NCBI RefSeq assembly: GCF_002811765.1
Contig: NZ_NPDR01000002.1
Location: 434,001 to 498,000 of the forward strand
Length of the DNA: 64,000 nucleotides
Reading direction: 5' to 3'
Source of the DNA: Leptospira saintgironsiae
GTDB lineage: Bacteria > Spirochaetota > Leptospiria > Leptospirales > Leptospiraceae
Under the pieces are notes generated by a model. The model was not told the DNA's origin. It saw only the letters and a program-made list of their open reading frames with translations, and ran no database searches. The position numbers and the translations under genes were made by a program. Positions 18,986 to 27,951 of the stretch are shown one piece after another; the first letter of the stretch is position 1, and every line of letters begins with the position of its first letter.

Positions 18986-20641
18986 TTGGAGCTTGTGAAT
19001 TCTGTCTTAGAAAAGATCCGCTCCTTCTTTCAAAAACCTCTTCCTAAATTCCTTTTTCCGATCTCTTGTATTCTGTTTATCTATGTGGTGGTCTTGAATT
19101 CCTGGGTAACGGAAGATGCTTATATTAGTTTTAGGACTGTGGATAATTTTCTAAATGGTTTCGGTCTTAGATGGAATACGTATGAAAGAGTCCAGGCTTA
19201 TACTCATCCACTTTGGCTATTTGGTCTTATCTTTCTTTCCTTTTTGAAAATCCCTGTATATTATTCTTCTTTAATTCTTTCTTGGATCTGTGTAGGAGCG
19301 ACAGTTTATTTGCTCATTTCTCGTTTTGCAAAAAGAGAAGGGGGATTATTTCTAGGTTCTTGGATATTCTTAGTATTACTGACTTCCAGAGCATTTGTAG
19401 ATTTCTCTAGTTCCGGTTTAGAAAATCCTCTTTCATTTCTTTTGATCGTTTTATTTTTAGAGAAGGCATTCGATCTAAAGATAAAGGCAGATTTTCGAGA
19501 CATTTTTCTTTTCTTTTTTTACCTTTCTTTATCTTATCTGAACAGGCAAGATACTGTTCTTTTAGGACTTCCTTTCCTTCTATATTTATATAAACCTTTA
19601 AAAGAGAAACTTTCCTGGGGTAAGTTTGTTAGCGCATCCGTTTTAGGAATTCTCGCTATTCTTTTCTGGTCGGTGTTTTCATTAGTATATTACGGATATC
19701 TGTTTCCGAATACTGCGTATGCAAAATTGAATACTGGTCTTACTGTTTCACATCTATGGCCGTATGGTTTGGACTATTTGGAGAATAGTTTTCGTTGGGA
19801 TATTTTTACTTCACTAACGATCAGTTCTGTAATTTTACTTTTACCTTATTTTCTCTGGAAAAAGAGAATTTTGGAAGCGGCTCTGTCAGCTGGGGTAGGG
19901 CTCTATATTCTATATATATGCTCCATAGGCGGGGATTTTATGGCAGGAAGGTTTTTTGCTCTTCCTTTTGTAGCCTGCATATTTTTGTTTTCGGAATATT
20001 CTAGTACTTATCTTCCTAGAGTGAGCGTTCTATTCTTCGTCGCCTTATTCTTGTTAAACCAAAACTCTTATTTGTATATTACAAAAGACTATACTAGACT
20101 TAGAAATGATGGAGAGATCCAAGATGAAAAAGGTGCTTATTTTAGAAGCACCAACTTGATTCGCTCCGTCCAATCCCAAGATTTTCCGACTCATGGCTGG
20201 GCAGATGTAGGTAGGAAGCATAGAAAAGAACCGAGGGAACCTGGCAAGGCATGTGCTACGATCAACGTAGGCTTTTATGGCTATTTTGCGGGAGAAGATC
20301 GTAAGATTATTGACTCAAACGCTTTAACGGACCCTTTATTAAGTAAATTGAAATCAGTTTCTAACTGGAGAATTGGGCATTTTACGCGTAATATTCCTTT
20401 AGGATACTTAGAATCTGTTACTTCAGGACAAAATCAGATCCAAGATCCGCATCTAAAAGTATACTATGATCGATTGAAATTGTTAACCGAATCAGAAGAT
20501 CTTTTCACAAAAGAGAGATTTATGGAAATTCTCCGAGAAAACTTAGGCGGGAATAGAAATTTAATACAAAATTCTGACCCAAGAACTCCATGGGTAGGAA
20601 TTCCAGAAGGTTTCCGTTGTGGACTGGGAGTCGGTTACTAG
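18986..20641 (+). CDS. AftB/ZomB-like GT-C membrane glycosyltransferase
   Basis: 551 residues with about ten membrane helices. The first loop reads SWVTEDAYISFRTVDNF, then NGFGLRWNTYERVQAYTHPLW; this pattern (DDAFISFR... G.G...N..ERVEGYT.PLW) marks the AftB/ZomB branch of GT-C enzymes, whose mycobacterial member uses polyprenyl-phospho-arabinose. The ED pair is the expected catalytic acid site. The C-terminal 150 residues are periplasmic. The DprE1/DprE2-like genes nearby suggest a matching donor. The start is uncertain: TTG 18986 or GTG 18995 (GGAG 3 bases before). ZomB relatives are also linked to flagellar motility, an alternative role. Confidence 0.72.
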   Translation: MELVNSVLEKIRSFFQKPLPKFLFPISCILFIYVVVLNSWVTEDAYISFRTVDNFLNGFGLRWNTYERVQAYTHPLWLFGLIFLSFLKIPVYYSSLILSWICVGATVYLLISRFAKREGGLFLGSWIFLVLLTSRAFVDFSSSGLENPLSFLLIVLFLEKAFDLKIKADFRDIFLFFFYLSLSYLNRQDTVLLGLPFLLYLYKPLKEKLSWGKFVSASVLGILAILFWSVFSLVYYGYLFPNTAYAKLNTGLTVSHLWPYGLDYLENSFRWDIFTSLTISSVILLLPYFLWKKRILEAALSAGVGLYILYICSIGGDFMAGRFFALPFVACIFLFSEYSSTYLPRVSVLFFVALFLLNQNSYLYITKDYTRLRNDGEIQDEKGAYFRSTNLIRSVQSQDFPTHGWADVGRKHRKEPREPGKACATINVGFYGYFAGEDRKIIDSNALTDPLLSKLKSVSNWRIGHFTRNIPLGYLESVTSGQNQIQDPHLKVYYDRLKLLTESEDLFTKERFMEILRENLGGNRNLIQNSDPRTPWVGIPEGFRCGLGVGY

Positions 20642-20736
20642 TTTAAGTAGTCTTCATTCTTCTTTTATATTTTGATCGGAACTTTTGATTTTAAATTCTT
20701 GATCCTTCATGCAGGGTTCCCATTTTATTGTTAAGA

Positions 20737-22020
20737 ATGAGTGAAGGAAGAACTTCTTGGAACGCATCCAAATGGCGGGAATGGTTTTCCGAAGGTGAGA
20801 TTGTTCCGTATTTCCAGCCCATTCTGTCTGTCGAAAAAGATTCTATCTTCGGTTACGAAGCCCTTGCTCGTTTTATAGATAAAGAAGGGACTGTCCATAG
20901 TCTTGGTCCATTCTTCTTAGCCGATATTCCTCATTCTTTTTCCGTTTCCGAAAGAGAAGAATTCAAAAATCTTAAATTAGAAATAGATAGAACCGTCCGT
21001 AAAAAAGCGATGGAGAGAATTAGTAATACTCCAGGCTTAGATACTAAAGCAAAACTTTTTCTGAATATATCCCCTTCTTTCATGCAGGATTATCTTTCTT
21101 CCAAAACGGATGAAGAACCTTATACTTTACAAATCGCAAAAAGTTCCGGTTTGGATCCTAAAAGGATCGTGATCGAAATTGTAGAAGAACATTTTTCCGG
21201 GGAGATAGATCAGCTAAAACCATTGATCAATTTATATAAAAGATCAGGATTTTTGGTAGCGATAGATGATCTTGGATCTAAATCTTCTAACCTGGATCGG
21301 ATCGGTGCATTACATCCAGATATTATCAAAGTGGACCTGGGATTGATCCGCAGTTCGGTTGCTTCTCGAAATTTCCAAGAGATCTTATTCACGTTGTCTA
21401 GACTTGCTGAAAGTTTAGGATGTTCTCTTTTATTCGAAGGTATAGAAACTGAAACCGAATTATACAATGCTCTTACATATGGAGCAAGGTTTTTACAAGG
21501 TTTCTATTTTGCGGAACCAGGTCCTGAGTTAATGGATATCAATGGCTTGAGTATTCGATTCTCCCAACTTCATGAACTATTCTTTAATTATAAAAAATAC
21601 CAATTACTTCGGCGTATTAAGAAAGAGAAGGAATTGGAAGATCGTTTAGAATCTTCCGGTATCGAAGTGAATACTTCCGATAGTGTTGTTACCATTAAAT
21701 TAAGAAATTCTTATCTACTTGAAAAGTCAGTTTTTAGGATGTATGTAACAAATCATGAAGGAAGACAACTTTCTCCCAATTATTCTGGGATCTCTGATTC
21801 AGGAATGTTAGAGGATGATTCTTTTGTAGGAAGGAATTGGAGTTGGAGACCTTATTTTTTAGAACAATTTTATAAAAATGCAAAAGATTCTTCCGGCGGT
21901 TGGATCGCGAGTAATCCATATTACGATCTGGAGAGCAATCTGCTCTTAGTTACTTATTCCAAAAGTATGGAAGAAGGAAATGTTCTATTCGTAGATGTAA
22001 GAATGTGGGACTTTCCTTAA
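20737..22020 (+). CDS. EAL-domain c-di-GMP phosphodiesterase with YkuI-like C-terminus
   Basis: Hydrolyses cyclic di-GMP. 427 residues from ATG 20737 (the upstream TTG is not preferred). The EAL domain spans about residues 20-270 and keeps all recognised catalytic positions: E-A-L (41-43), Asn in LFLNIS, Glu in IVIEIVEEH, Asp-Asp in VAIDDLG, Lys in IIKVDL, Glu in LFEGIETE and Gln in FLQGFYF. It should therefore be active. The C-terminal part (YVTNHEGRQLSPNY... GRNWSWRPYF) looks like the PAS-like sensor of YkuI. No membrane helix is seen. Its stop codon overlaps that of the convergent desaturase gene. Confidence 0.9.
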   Translation: MSEGRTSWNASKWREWFSEGEIVPYFQPILSVEKDSIFGYEALARFIDKEGTVHSLGPFFLADIPHSFSVSEREEFKNLKLEIDRTVRKKAMERISNTPGLDTKAKLFLNISPSFMQDYLSSKTDEEPYTLQIAKSSGLDPKRIVIEIVEEHFSGEIDQLKPLINLYKRSGFLVAIDDLGSKSSNLDRIGALHPDIIKVDLGLIRSSVASRNFQEILFTLSRLAESLGCSLLFEGIETETELYNALTYGARFLQGFYFAEPGPELMDINGLSIRFSQLHELFFNYKKYQLLRRIKKEKELEDRLESSGIEVNTSDSVVTIKLRNSYLLEKSVFRMYVTNHEGRQLSPNYSGISDSGMLEDDSFVGRNWSWRPYFLEQFYKNAKDSSGGWIASNPYYDLESNLLLVTYSKSMEEGNVLFVDVRMWDFP

Positions 22021-22877
22021 ATCCTTTCTAGTTCTGCAACATTCACTGTTTTAATCCAACCAAATAAACTTAAAAATTGAATACACCACCAACCTGGATC
22101 TAATTCTCCCTTTTGAAGAGAAAACTTACTAGATTCAGGAAATGCATGATGGTTATTATGCAAAGATTCTCCCATTGTCAAAAGTGAAATGAATGGAACA
22201 TTATAACCCTGGGTGCATGCGTCCGGCACGACTCTGATCATTTCACCTTTTTTATGAGCATAATGTCCTACTAACCAATGCCCCAATATACATGTAGAAG
22301 TTCTTGCAAATATTCCCCAAACTACTAGGCCAAAACCTCCTACATAAGCAAAAATTGCGATCAGAGGAATTTGTTGTAATAGCCAGGTTTTTTCCAAAAA
22401 TTGAATGATTTTATCTTGTCCGTATTTGTTTTCGTAATGAAATGTTTGGTGTTGTTGTAGCCGAATGGTGCAATTCATCTGTATTAAAAAATCTTTAAAT
22501 ACATTATCATAATGGCAGAAGAATGGGTGACAAGCCTTACTCCTTTGGGCCCAATCCCGTAAATCATGCAGATATCTTAAGGATAATGGGCCCCCTAAAC
22601 CTGTTAAAACTCCTAGGTATGTTAAAAATCTTTTTAATCCTATTGAAGAAGAGAACGAATCATGGATTAAGCCTCGATGAATTCCTACAGAATGGCCAAA
22701 ACTAAGTGTAAGAATGGTTAATGAAAATGAAATCAACGCATTCGAACTTGAATATGTTGAATATCCGAAGATTAGAAAAATGGAAACGGAAAAGATGAAC
22801 AGAAGTGATTTGGTTGGTGCCCAGACAATCTTGCCTTCGCAAGGATCTAAAGTTTTGATTTCTGGAGAATATATCAT
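22017..22877 (-). CDS. Membrane fatty-acid (acyl-CoA) desaturase
   Basis: A di-iron desaturase that inserts a double bond into acyl chains. 286 residues, four predicted helices. Histidine box 1 is HSVGIHRGLIHDSF and box 3 is ESLHNNHHAFPES, both typical of delta-9 desaturases. Box 2, usually H-R-x-H-H, is replaced by HDLRDWAQRSKACHPFFCHYDN, with His spread out; other bacterial desaturases share this variant, as far as I recall. The gene ends on the stop codon of the convergent EAL gene. It probably tunes membrane fluidity. An A/T-rich -10-like TATATTATATAG lies upstream on the minus strand. Confidence 0.82.
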   Translation of the reverse strand: MIYSPEIKTLDPCEGKIVWAPTKSLLFIFSVSIFLIFGYSTYSSSNALISFSLTILTLSFGHSVGIHRGLIHDSFSSSIGLKRFLTYLGVLTGLGGPLSLRYLHDLRDWAQRSKACHPFFCHYDNVFKDFLIQMNCTIRLQQHQTFHYENKYGQDKIIQFLEKTWLLQQIPLIAIFAYVGGFGLVVWGIFARTSTCILGHWLVGHYAHKKGEMIRVVPDACTQGYNVPFISLLTMGESLHNNHHAFPESSKFSLQKGELDPGWWCIQFLSLFGWIKTVNVAELERI

Positions 22878-22950
22878 AGAGCCTCCATAAAGCGGGGCTC
22901 TAAGAGAATTTAGGCGTTACCCGCTTCACTCTATATAATATACCTTTTTG

Positions 22951-22983
22951 AAAGACGATGAAGCCAAATTCATATCGTCTTTT
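22951..22983 (-). terminator. Hairpin between the PilZ-like gene and the desaturase gene
   Basis: AAAGACGAT (22951-22959) pairs with ATCGTCTTT (22975-22983); three more pairs, GAA/TTC, extend the stem across a two-base bulge. It lies just after the stop of the PilZ-like gene on the minus strand. The T-run is only three bases, so a weak terminator or a processing hairpin are both possible. Confidence 0.45.
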
Positions 22984-23000
22984 GGAAATTTTTTTCCTTT

Positions 23001-24161
23001 TTAGCCAACTTTTACACCCGAGTCAGAAAGCATACGATTTACGTTATCTGTAAAACGTTTTTTCTCCCCAGGTCTTGCAGAATTTCCTTCCAAAGAAAGT
23101 CCTACATATAAGTTCCCATCCGTATCTCTTGCAATGGAACGTACTACTCCATACGCAGTGATCGGAGATTGCATTTTAAAAAATATATCGAATGTGAATC
23201 CTTTTCTTCTAGGAAGCTCATTATTTAGATCAGGATGATTGATCTTCACTCTTAAGCCACCTGTGGAAAGATCTATGACTGAGAATCTTTCCTTTACTAG
23301 GATCGTATTCGATTCTCTGATCCGATCCACCATATCAAAAGTAAGGGTTTTAATTTCCATTACTTCGGATATATCTATTTCCCTAGTCCTATTCTGGGCA
23401 TGAATATATCCGATGGGGATTGCTTGCTCGTCATGGTTGATATAAATAACCGGAACGATCAGTTCTGATCTGATCTTTTGGTTTGCGTATTCAATAATCT
23501 TCTTACGAACATCGTCTTCGTCGCCTAGTTCATGTTCGTAATCAATAAATCCGTTCGGGTCTGAAGATTTAAAAGAATCCGGTTTTTGTGTATTCGGAAT
23601 ATATAATATTTTTCCAGTCTTTTTGACTAGATCGAATTTATCTCCGATAGAATTGAAAACGTCTATTTTGACTATATCAAACTTAGGCTTGAGAGTTCTT
23701 TCTGTATCTGCAAAATTTACTTTTACGGAAGTAGGGATATTGAATAAATTCGCATCAATTGTCGTTTTGCTCGTACGCAGGTTAGTGATCCAAACACTGC
23801 CATCCGGTGGTTTGATCCTAGTAAATTTTCTTTCTCTGCTTGCGATGGACACATGTTCCACCTGCATGATGAATTGATTATTCGGTTTTTCTTCGAGTAC
23901 CTCGCATTCTAGTTCGACGTATCTCGCGAGTAATTTGTACAAAACAATATGAGCATTCAGCTTAAATTGTTCGGCCATCCGACCTTGTACTAAAATTTTT
24001 GTGGCGTCCTTATTGACGGAGAGGAGTTGAACGGATTCGTGAGTTTCCGTATCCCTTACGAGTAGATCTGTTTTGAGTAGAAATTTTCCAATGATATGGA
24101 GTTTTTTACCAGGATCTGTGATGAACTCTTTGTCTCTTTGTTTCCTTTGAACCTTTTCCAT
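23001..24161 (-). CDS. PilZ-like / DUF1577-type protein
   Basis: 386 residues, no signal peptide or membrane helix. The C-terminal third contains the PilZ-like core: a basic segment ([14 protein letters not shown]), [13 protein letters not shown] (D-x-S-x-x-G) and [16 protein letters not shown]. The middle includes RERKFTRI followed by a second, degenerate barrel. PilZ proteins bind cyclic di-GMP. The overall plan matches the Leptospira-rich DUF1577 family as I remember it. It is divergent from guaB and two genes from an EAL phosphodiesterase, so a c-di-GMP effector role is plausible. The exact c-di-GMP-binding RxxxR motif is not unambiguous by eye. Confidence 0.68.
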   Translation of the reverse strand: MEKVQRKQRDKEFITDPGKKLHIIGKFLLKTDLLVRDTETHESVQLLSVNKDATKILVQGRMAEQFKLNAHIVLYKLLARYVELECEVLEEKPNNQFIMQVEHVSIASRERKFTRIKPPDGSVWITNLRTSKTTIDANLFNIPTSVKVNFADTERTLKPKFDIVKIDVFNSIGDKFDLVKKTGKILYIPNTQKPDSFKSSDPNGFIDYEHELGDEDDVRKKIIEYANQKIRSELIVPVIYINHDEQAIPIGYIHAQNRTREIDISEVMEIKTLTFDMVDRIRESNTILVKERFSVIDLSTGGLRVKINHPDLNNELPRRKGFTFDIFFKMQSPITAYGVVRSIARDTDGNLYVGLSLEGNSARPGEKKRFTDNVNRMLSDSGVKVG

Positions 24162-24249
24162 TAAATTCCTAGGTCGATCGGATTCCGGCGGAAAATTATC
24201 TTGATTCCAGCCTTTGGCTTCGTTTTGATGTAATAGGTAAGGTACACTA

Positions 24250-25776
24250 ATGTCAAACCAATCTTACCGAGACTCCCAATTTTTAGACGGCCTATCCGGC
24301 GAAGAACTTTTCAGCATGCAAATCGGGCTTACCTATCGGGACTTTTTAGTCCTGCCCGGTTTTATCGATTTCAATCCTTCCGATGTAGAACTAGAGACTA
24401 GATTAACTAAAAAGATCAAACTCAAAAGACCATTCGTAAGTTCCCCAATGGACACTGTGACTGAGTCCTCAATGGCTATCGCACAGGCCCTTATGGGAGG
24501 GATTGGAATTATCCATTATAATAATACTGTAGAAGAGCAGGTTGCTGAAGTCAGCAAAGTGAAACGTTTTGAAAACGGTTTCATTTCTGATCCAGTTGTT
24601 CTCGGACCAAAAAATACAATCCACGATCTGGACAGGATCAAAGAAACTTTAGGATTCACGGGAATTCCAATCACTGCAGATGGAACCAGAAATTCTAAAT
24701 TGGTCGGGATTGTAACCAATAGAGATATCGATTTTGAAAGAGATCGCTCCATTCCTGTGGAAAAAGTTATGACTACAGAAGTGATTACCGGAAAATCAGG
24801 GATCACTTTAAAAGAAGCAAACGATATTATCAAAAAAGAGAAGATCGGAAAACTTCCGATCATTGACAAGGACGGAAAACTTGTCTCTTTAGTTAGTCGT
24901 TCTGATCTGAAAAAGAATAAGGAATTTCCTGATTCTTCCAAGGATGAGAACAAAAGACTCAGATGTGGAGCTGCAGTTTCTACCTTACCTGAATCCAAGG
25001 ACAGGGTCGCTGCATTGTATGAGGCCGGAGTAGATGTGATCATCATCGATTCCGCCCAAGGAAACTCGATCTATCAGATAGAGATGCTCCAATTCATTAA
25101 ATCTAATTTTAAAAACCTTGAAGTGATCGGTGGTAACGTGGTCACTCGCGGTCAGGCAGAAAATCTGATCGGCGCTGGAGCAGACGGACTTAGGATCGGA
25201 ATGGGACCTGGTTCCATTTGTATCACCCAAGATACCATGGCTGTGGGAAGAGCTCAGGCAACTGCGGTTTACCAAACTGCTGCCCATGCAGCAAAATATG
25301 ACGTTCCTGTTATTGCAGATGGTGGAATTTCTAATATTGGAGATATCGCAAATGCTTTGGCAATCGGAGCATCTGCATGTATGATGGGATTTATGTTCGC
25401 TGGAACATCTGAGGCACCTGGAGAGTATTTTTACGAAAATGGAATACGTCTCAAGAAATACCGGGGAATGGCCAGCATTGAGGCAATGAAAGCCGGCGGA
25501 GACAAACGTTATTTCAACGAGGGCCAAAAAGTAAAAGTAGCCCAAGGTGTGAGCGGTTCCGTAGTGGATAGAGGTTCAATTCTGAATTTTATTCCATATT
25601 TAAGCCTAGGATTACGACTTTCTTTTCAGGATATGGGATTCCGTTCCGTCCAAGATTTACATAAAGGGCTCCGAGAAGGAAAACTTAGATTCGAAAGAAG
25701 GAGTGAATCCGCTCAAGCCCAAGGTTCTGTTCATAGTCTTTACTCTTATAGTGCACCTAGTTTAAGAGCAGAGTAA
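24250..25776 (+). CDS. guaB: Inosine-5'-monophosphate dehydrogenase
   Basis: Oxidises IMP to XMP with NAD+, the committed step of GMP synthesis. 508 residues: an N-terminal TIM-barrel segment ([35 protein letters not shown]), a CBS-pair insert at about residues 110-230 (two [11 protein letters not shown] / [11 protein letters not shown] halves), then the catalytic loop [17 protein letters not shown] with the active-site Cys, [24 protein letters not shown], and the flap [10 protein letters not shown]. All are intact. It is divergent from the PilZ-like gene and followed 39 bases later by a LolA-like gene. Confidence 0.97.
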   Translation: MSNQSYRDSQFLDGLSGEELFSMQIGLTYRDFLVLPGFIDFNPSDVELETRLTKKIKLKRPFVSSPMDTVTESSMAIAQALMGGIGIIHYNNTVEEQVAEVSKVKRFENGFISDPVVLGPKNTIHDLDRIKETLGFTGIPITADGTRNSKLVGIVTNRDIDFERDRSIPVEKVMTTEVITGKSGITLKEANDIIKKEKIGKLPIIDKDGKLVSLVSRSDLKKNKEFPDSSKDENKRLRCGAAVSTLPESKDRVAALYEAGVDVIIIDSAQGNSIYQIEMLQFIKSNFKNLEVIGGNVVTRGQAENLIGAGADGLRIGMGPGSICITQDTMAVGRAQATAVYQTAAHAAKYDVPVIADGGISNIGDIANALAIGASACMMGFMFAGTSEAPGEYFYENGIRLKKYRGMASIEAMKAGGDKRYFNEGQKVKVAQGVSGSVVDRGSILNFIPYLSLGLRLSFQDMGFRSVQDLHKGLREGKLRFERRSESAQAQGSVHSLYSYSAPSLRAE

Positions 25777-25815
25777 TTAAATTAGATCCCTTAGATTTGC
25801 CGGGAAGGAAAGGTT

Positions 25816-26607
25816 TTGAAAAAGTTTCATCTTATTTCGATAATCCTGATATTCCCGATTTTGATGACGGGGGATGTTTCCCACGCTCAGGCTCCGCCGG
25901 ATAAAGCAAGAGTCGCTCAGGAACTAGTCGCAAGATTAGACCAGGCACTCTTGAAGGCGGACGGCTTAGTAAAAGCAAATCTGATCTTGATCAAAAAGAC
26001 AGGAGATTCCTGGACCTGGGACATGAGCATTTTCAGAAAGGGAGAAGATTCACTCTCTCTATTCGAAAGCAAAGGCCGTGGTTTAGAATATAAGATCTTA
26101 TTCAAAGAAGACGGAGAATTGATCTTCGCCTTCAATGCTCTTTCTAGAAAAATTTTTAAAAAGAACGACGAAGAAAAATACGAGAACCATTTGAATACTG
26201 GATTCAGTTTCGTGGATCTGGCAGGAACTTCTTACCAAGCAAATTATAATCCTATCGTACAAAGTGATTTGGATATTGCCGGAAAGAAGATGAAACGAGT
26301 GGCACTAAGACCAATCGTTCCTTATTTTTATTCCAAACTCATCTTACTATTGGAACCGGATACATTAAGACCAACTCGTTTGGATTTTCATGATAAGGAC
26401 GGGGTACTTTATAAAACAATGAACATAAAGTACGGTCCTGTTAAGGTAAAAGCAAAACAGAAGGTTACCAAAGAAGATATAGTTAGTAGATTGGAAATGT
26501 TGGATCTGAATACTGGTGCGATCAGCGTATTGGAATATACTGAAGTGGACCGAGATGTAAAACCGGATCCTTCTTTATTCGAATTGGATAATCTAAACAG
26601 ACTGTAA
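25816..26607 (+). CDS. LolA-like outer-membrane lipoprotein-sorting family protein
   Basis: 263 residues with a signal peptide ([20 protein letters not shown]). The rest looks like the half-barrel LolA/LolB fold of the lipoprotein-sorting superfamily: [91 protein letters not shown]. It acts in the periplasm, possibly carrying lipids or lipoproteins; it may not be the canonical LolA. The TTG start at 25816 follows GGAAAGG. Its stop shares a base with the rsmE start (TAATG), so the two are translationally coupled. Confidence 0.75.
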   Translation: MKKFHLISIILIFPILMTGDVSHAQAPPDKARVAQELVARLDQALLKADGLVKANLILIKKTGDSWTWDMSIFRKGEDSLSLFESKGRGLEYKILFKEDGELIFAFNALSRKIFKKNDEEKYENHLNTGFSFVDLAGTSYQANYNPIVQSDLDIAGKKMKRVALRPIVPYFYSKLILLLEPDTLRPTRLDFHDKDGVLYKTMNIKYGPVKVKAKQKVTKEDIVSRLEMLDLNTGAISVLEYTEVDRDVKPDPSLFELDNLNRL

Positions 26608-27305
26608 TGTCCTCGGAAGAAATTGTTTTTTTTCGACCTGGATTTTCTTCTTCTCCTCAACTAATATTAGAAGGAGAAGAGATCTCTCATCTAAAAGCAT
26701 TTAGAGTTTTTTCGGAAGAGAAAACCGTTATCATCAAGGACGGTGCAGGTGCAAGTTTTGCATATAATGTACCTTCTTCTTCTAAACTTGGAAGCCTAGT
26801 CAGTACTGAAAGAAAAGAAAAACCTAAAACCAAAGCAAAGATCGCAACTGCAATTCCAAAGGGAAATAGATTGGAATGGCTTATCCAAAAGGGAACAGAG
26901 CTTGGGATCACTGAATTTATATTTTTAGTATTTTCTCAATCGGATAGAAAGGATTTAAATCCTGAGAGACTTCTAAAGGTTGCTGCAGAAGCTTCTTCTC
27001 AATCCGGCCAAGATTTTTTGCCTGAGATAAAAGGGCCGCTTTCTCTTTCTAAATTTTTAGAAGAGTCAAAGTCTACTAGGGAGGATCTCCTACTTTTTGA
27101 TCCAAGATCTGAAATACAGATCAATCCTGAAAACATACAAAACAAAACAGTTTTGATAGGACCAGAAGGTGGATTTAGAAAAGAAGAATTAGAACTGATC
27201 TCTCAGTCTGGGGTTTTATCTGTGAATGTGGGAGAATCTATTTTGAGAATCGAGACCGCTGGAATTTTTGCGGCCTCTTTATTTAGGTTAGGAAACTTGC
27301 GCTGA
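26607..27305 (+). CDS. rsmE: 16S rRNA (uracil(1498)-N3)-methyltransferase
   Basis: Methylates U1498 of 16S rRNA using S-adenosylmethionine, with a SPOUT (trefoil-knot) fold. 232 residues: an N-terminal PUA-like region (SPQLILEGEEISHLKAFR), KTKAKIATAIPKGNRLEWLIQKGTELGI, and the knot motif VLIGPEGGFRKEELELI followed by VNVGESILRIETAGIFA. All family motifs are present. The start overlaps the LolA-like stop as TAATG. Its stop abuts the stop of the convergent Cys-rich lipoprotein gene without a gap. Confidence 0.95.
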   Translation: MSSEEIVFFRPGFSSSPQLILEGEEISHLKAFRVFSEEKTVIIKDGAGASFAYNVPSSSKLGSLVSTERKEKPKTKAKIATAIPKGNRLEWLIQKGTELGITEFIFLVFSQSDRKDLNPERLLKVAAEASSQSGQDFLPEIKGPLSLSKFLEESKSTREDLLLFDPRSEIQINPENIQNKTVLIGPEGGFRKEELELISQSGVLSVNVGESILRIETAGIFAASLFRLGNLR

Positions 27306-27644
27306 TTATTGGCCGAATCCGCTCGCGCCTAAAACCAGAACACAGGTGTTCAAATAATTATCACAATCACTTTTGCAACTTTGGGATAACTGGAAGCAAA
27401 ATGTAGAAATATTGCAGCTTGTATTACAAGAAGTAAGGCAGGAGTTCAAACCGGCCAAATTAGTTGTAGTAACAGAGGTGCCGTATTTATTTTCGCAAGC
27501 ATTCTTACAGGCCGGATAAGATCCGCCGGTGCAGTTTGCATAGAAAGTCGCCAAAGCATTTCCCTTGATATCTCTCTCTCCGGTATTACATGCTAAAATA
27601 CCTAAGAGTGCGATTGCTAGTAAAAAAGGGAGAAATCGGGTCAT
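27306..27644 (-). CDS. Cysteine-rich small lipoprotein
   Basis: About 112 residues from ATG 27644. The signal RFLPFLLAIALLGILAC has a good lipobox (L-A-C). The mature protein has ten more cysteines in spaced pairs (ACKNAC, SCLTSC, NTSC, QSCKSDC), enough for five disulphides, giving a compact knotted fold in the periplasm or on the surface. I recognise no named family. It is convergent with rsmE, with stops back to back. The longer frame to 27692 lacks a better start. The product could be an adhesin-like or protease-inhibitor-like module; nothing in the sequence decides this. Confidence 0.7.
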   Translation of the reverse strand: MTRFLPFLLAIALLGILACNTGERDIKGNALATFYANCTGGSYPACKNACENKYGTSVTTTNLAGLNSCLTSCNTSCNISTFCFQLSQSCKSDCDNYLNTCVLVLGASGFGQ

Positions 27645-27746
27645 ATAAGTAAATCGTTTTCGGCCGGGACAGAACGGTAAACTAAAAAACATTCGACGTT
27701 AGCGGAGAATCCACCGGAATGAAGTATCTAGACCGAGGTGCATGGA

Positions 27747-27947
27747 ATGATTGTAAACGGTAAAGAATTCTCTCTGCGGGACCTTTCTTCTCCGGATTTA
27801 TTTTCCCTATTAGAATCCTTAAAACTAAAACCGGAAACGGTAGCGATCCAGAAGAATGGAGAGATCTTAAAAAGAGACCTTTGGAAGAATTCTTCTTTAG
27901 AGGAAGGGGATAAAATAGAGATCCTGAAATTTGTTGGAGGGGGTTGA
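27747..27947 (+). CDS. thiS: Thiamine biosynthesis sulfur carrier ThiS
   Basis: Ubiquitin-like sulfur carrier that delivers sulfur as a thiocarboxylate to thiazole synthase. 66 residues from ATG 27747, which has GAGG 8 bases upstream. It starts MIVNGKEFSL and has the beta-grasp pattern with LEEGDKIEILKFVGGG; the C-terminal Gly-Gly needed for thiocarboxylation is present, with one extra Gly. The GTG at 27738 adds only three residues. thiE begins at once downstream. ThiG and ThiF homologues are not in the window, and there is no room for a TPP riboswitch in the 100-base upstream gap. Confidence 0.85.
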   Translation: MIVNGKEFSLRDLSSPDLFSLLESLKLKPETVAIQKNGEILKRDLWKNSSLEEGDKIEILKFVGGG

Positions 27948-27951
27948 ATCG

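Noticed and set aside
24516..25545. Two long minus-strand open frames inside guaB
   Set aside because: They have no ribosome-binding site or recognisable protein, while guaB on the other strand is intact and conserved.
27645..27746. TPP riboswitch ahead of thiS
   Set aside because: The gap is about 100 bases and shows no CUGAGA-type THI-box core, so no riboswitch is supported.
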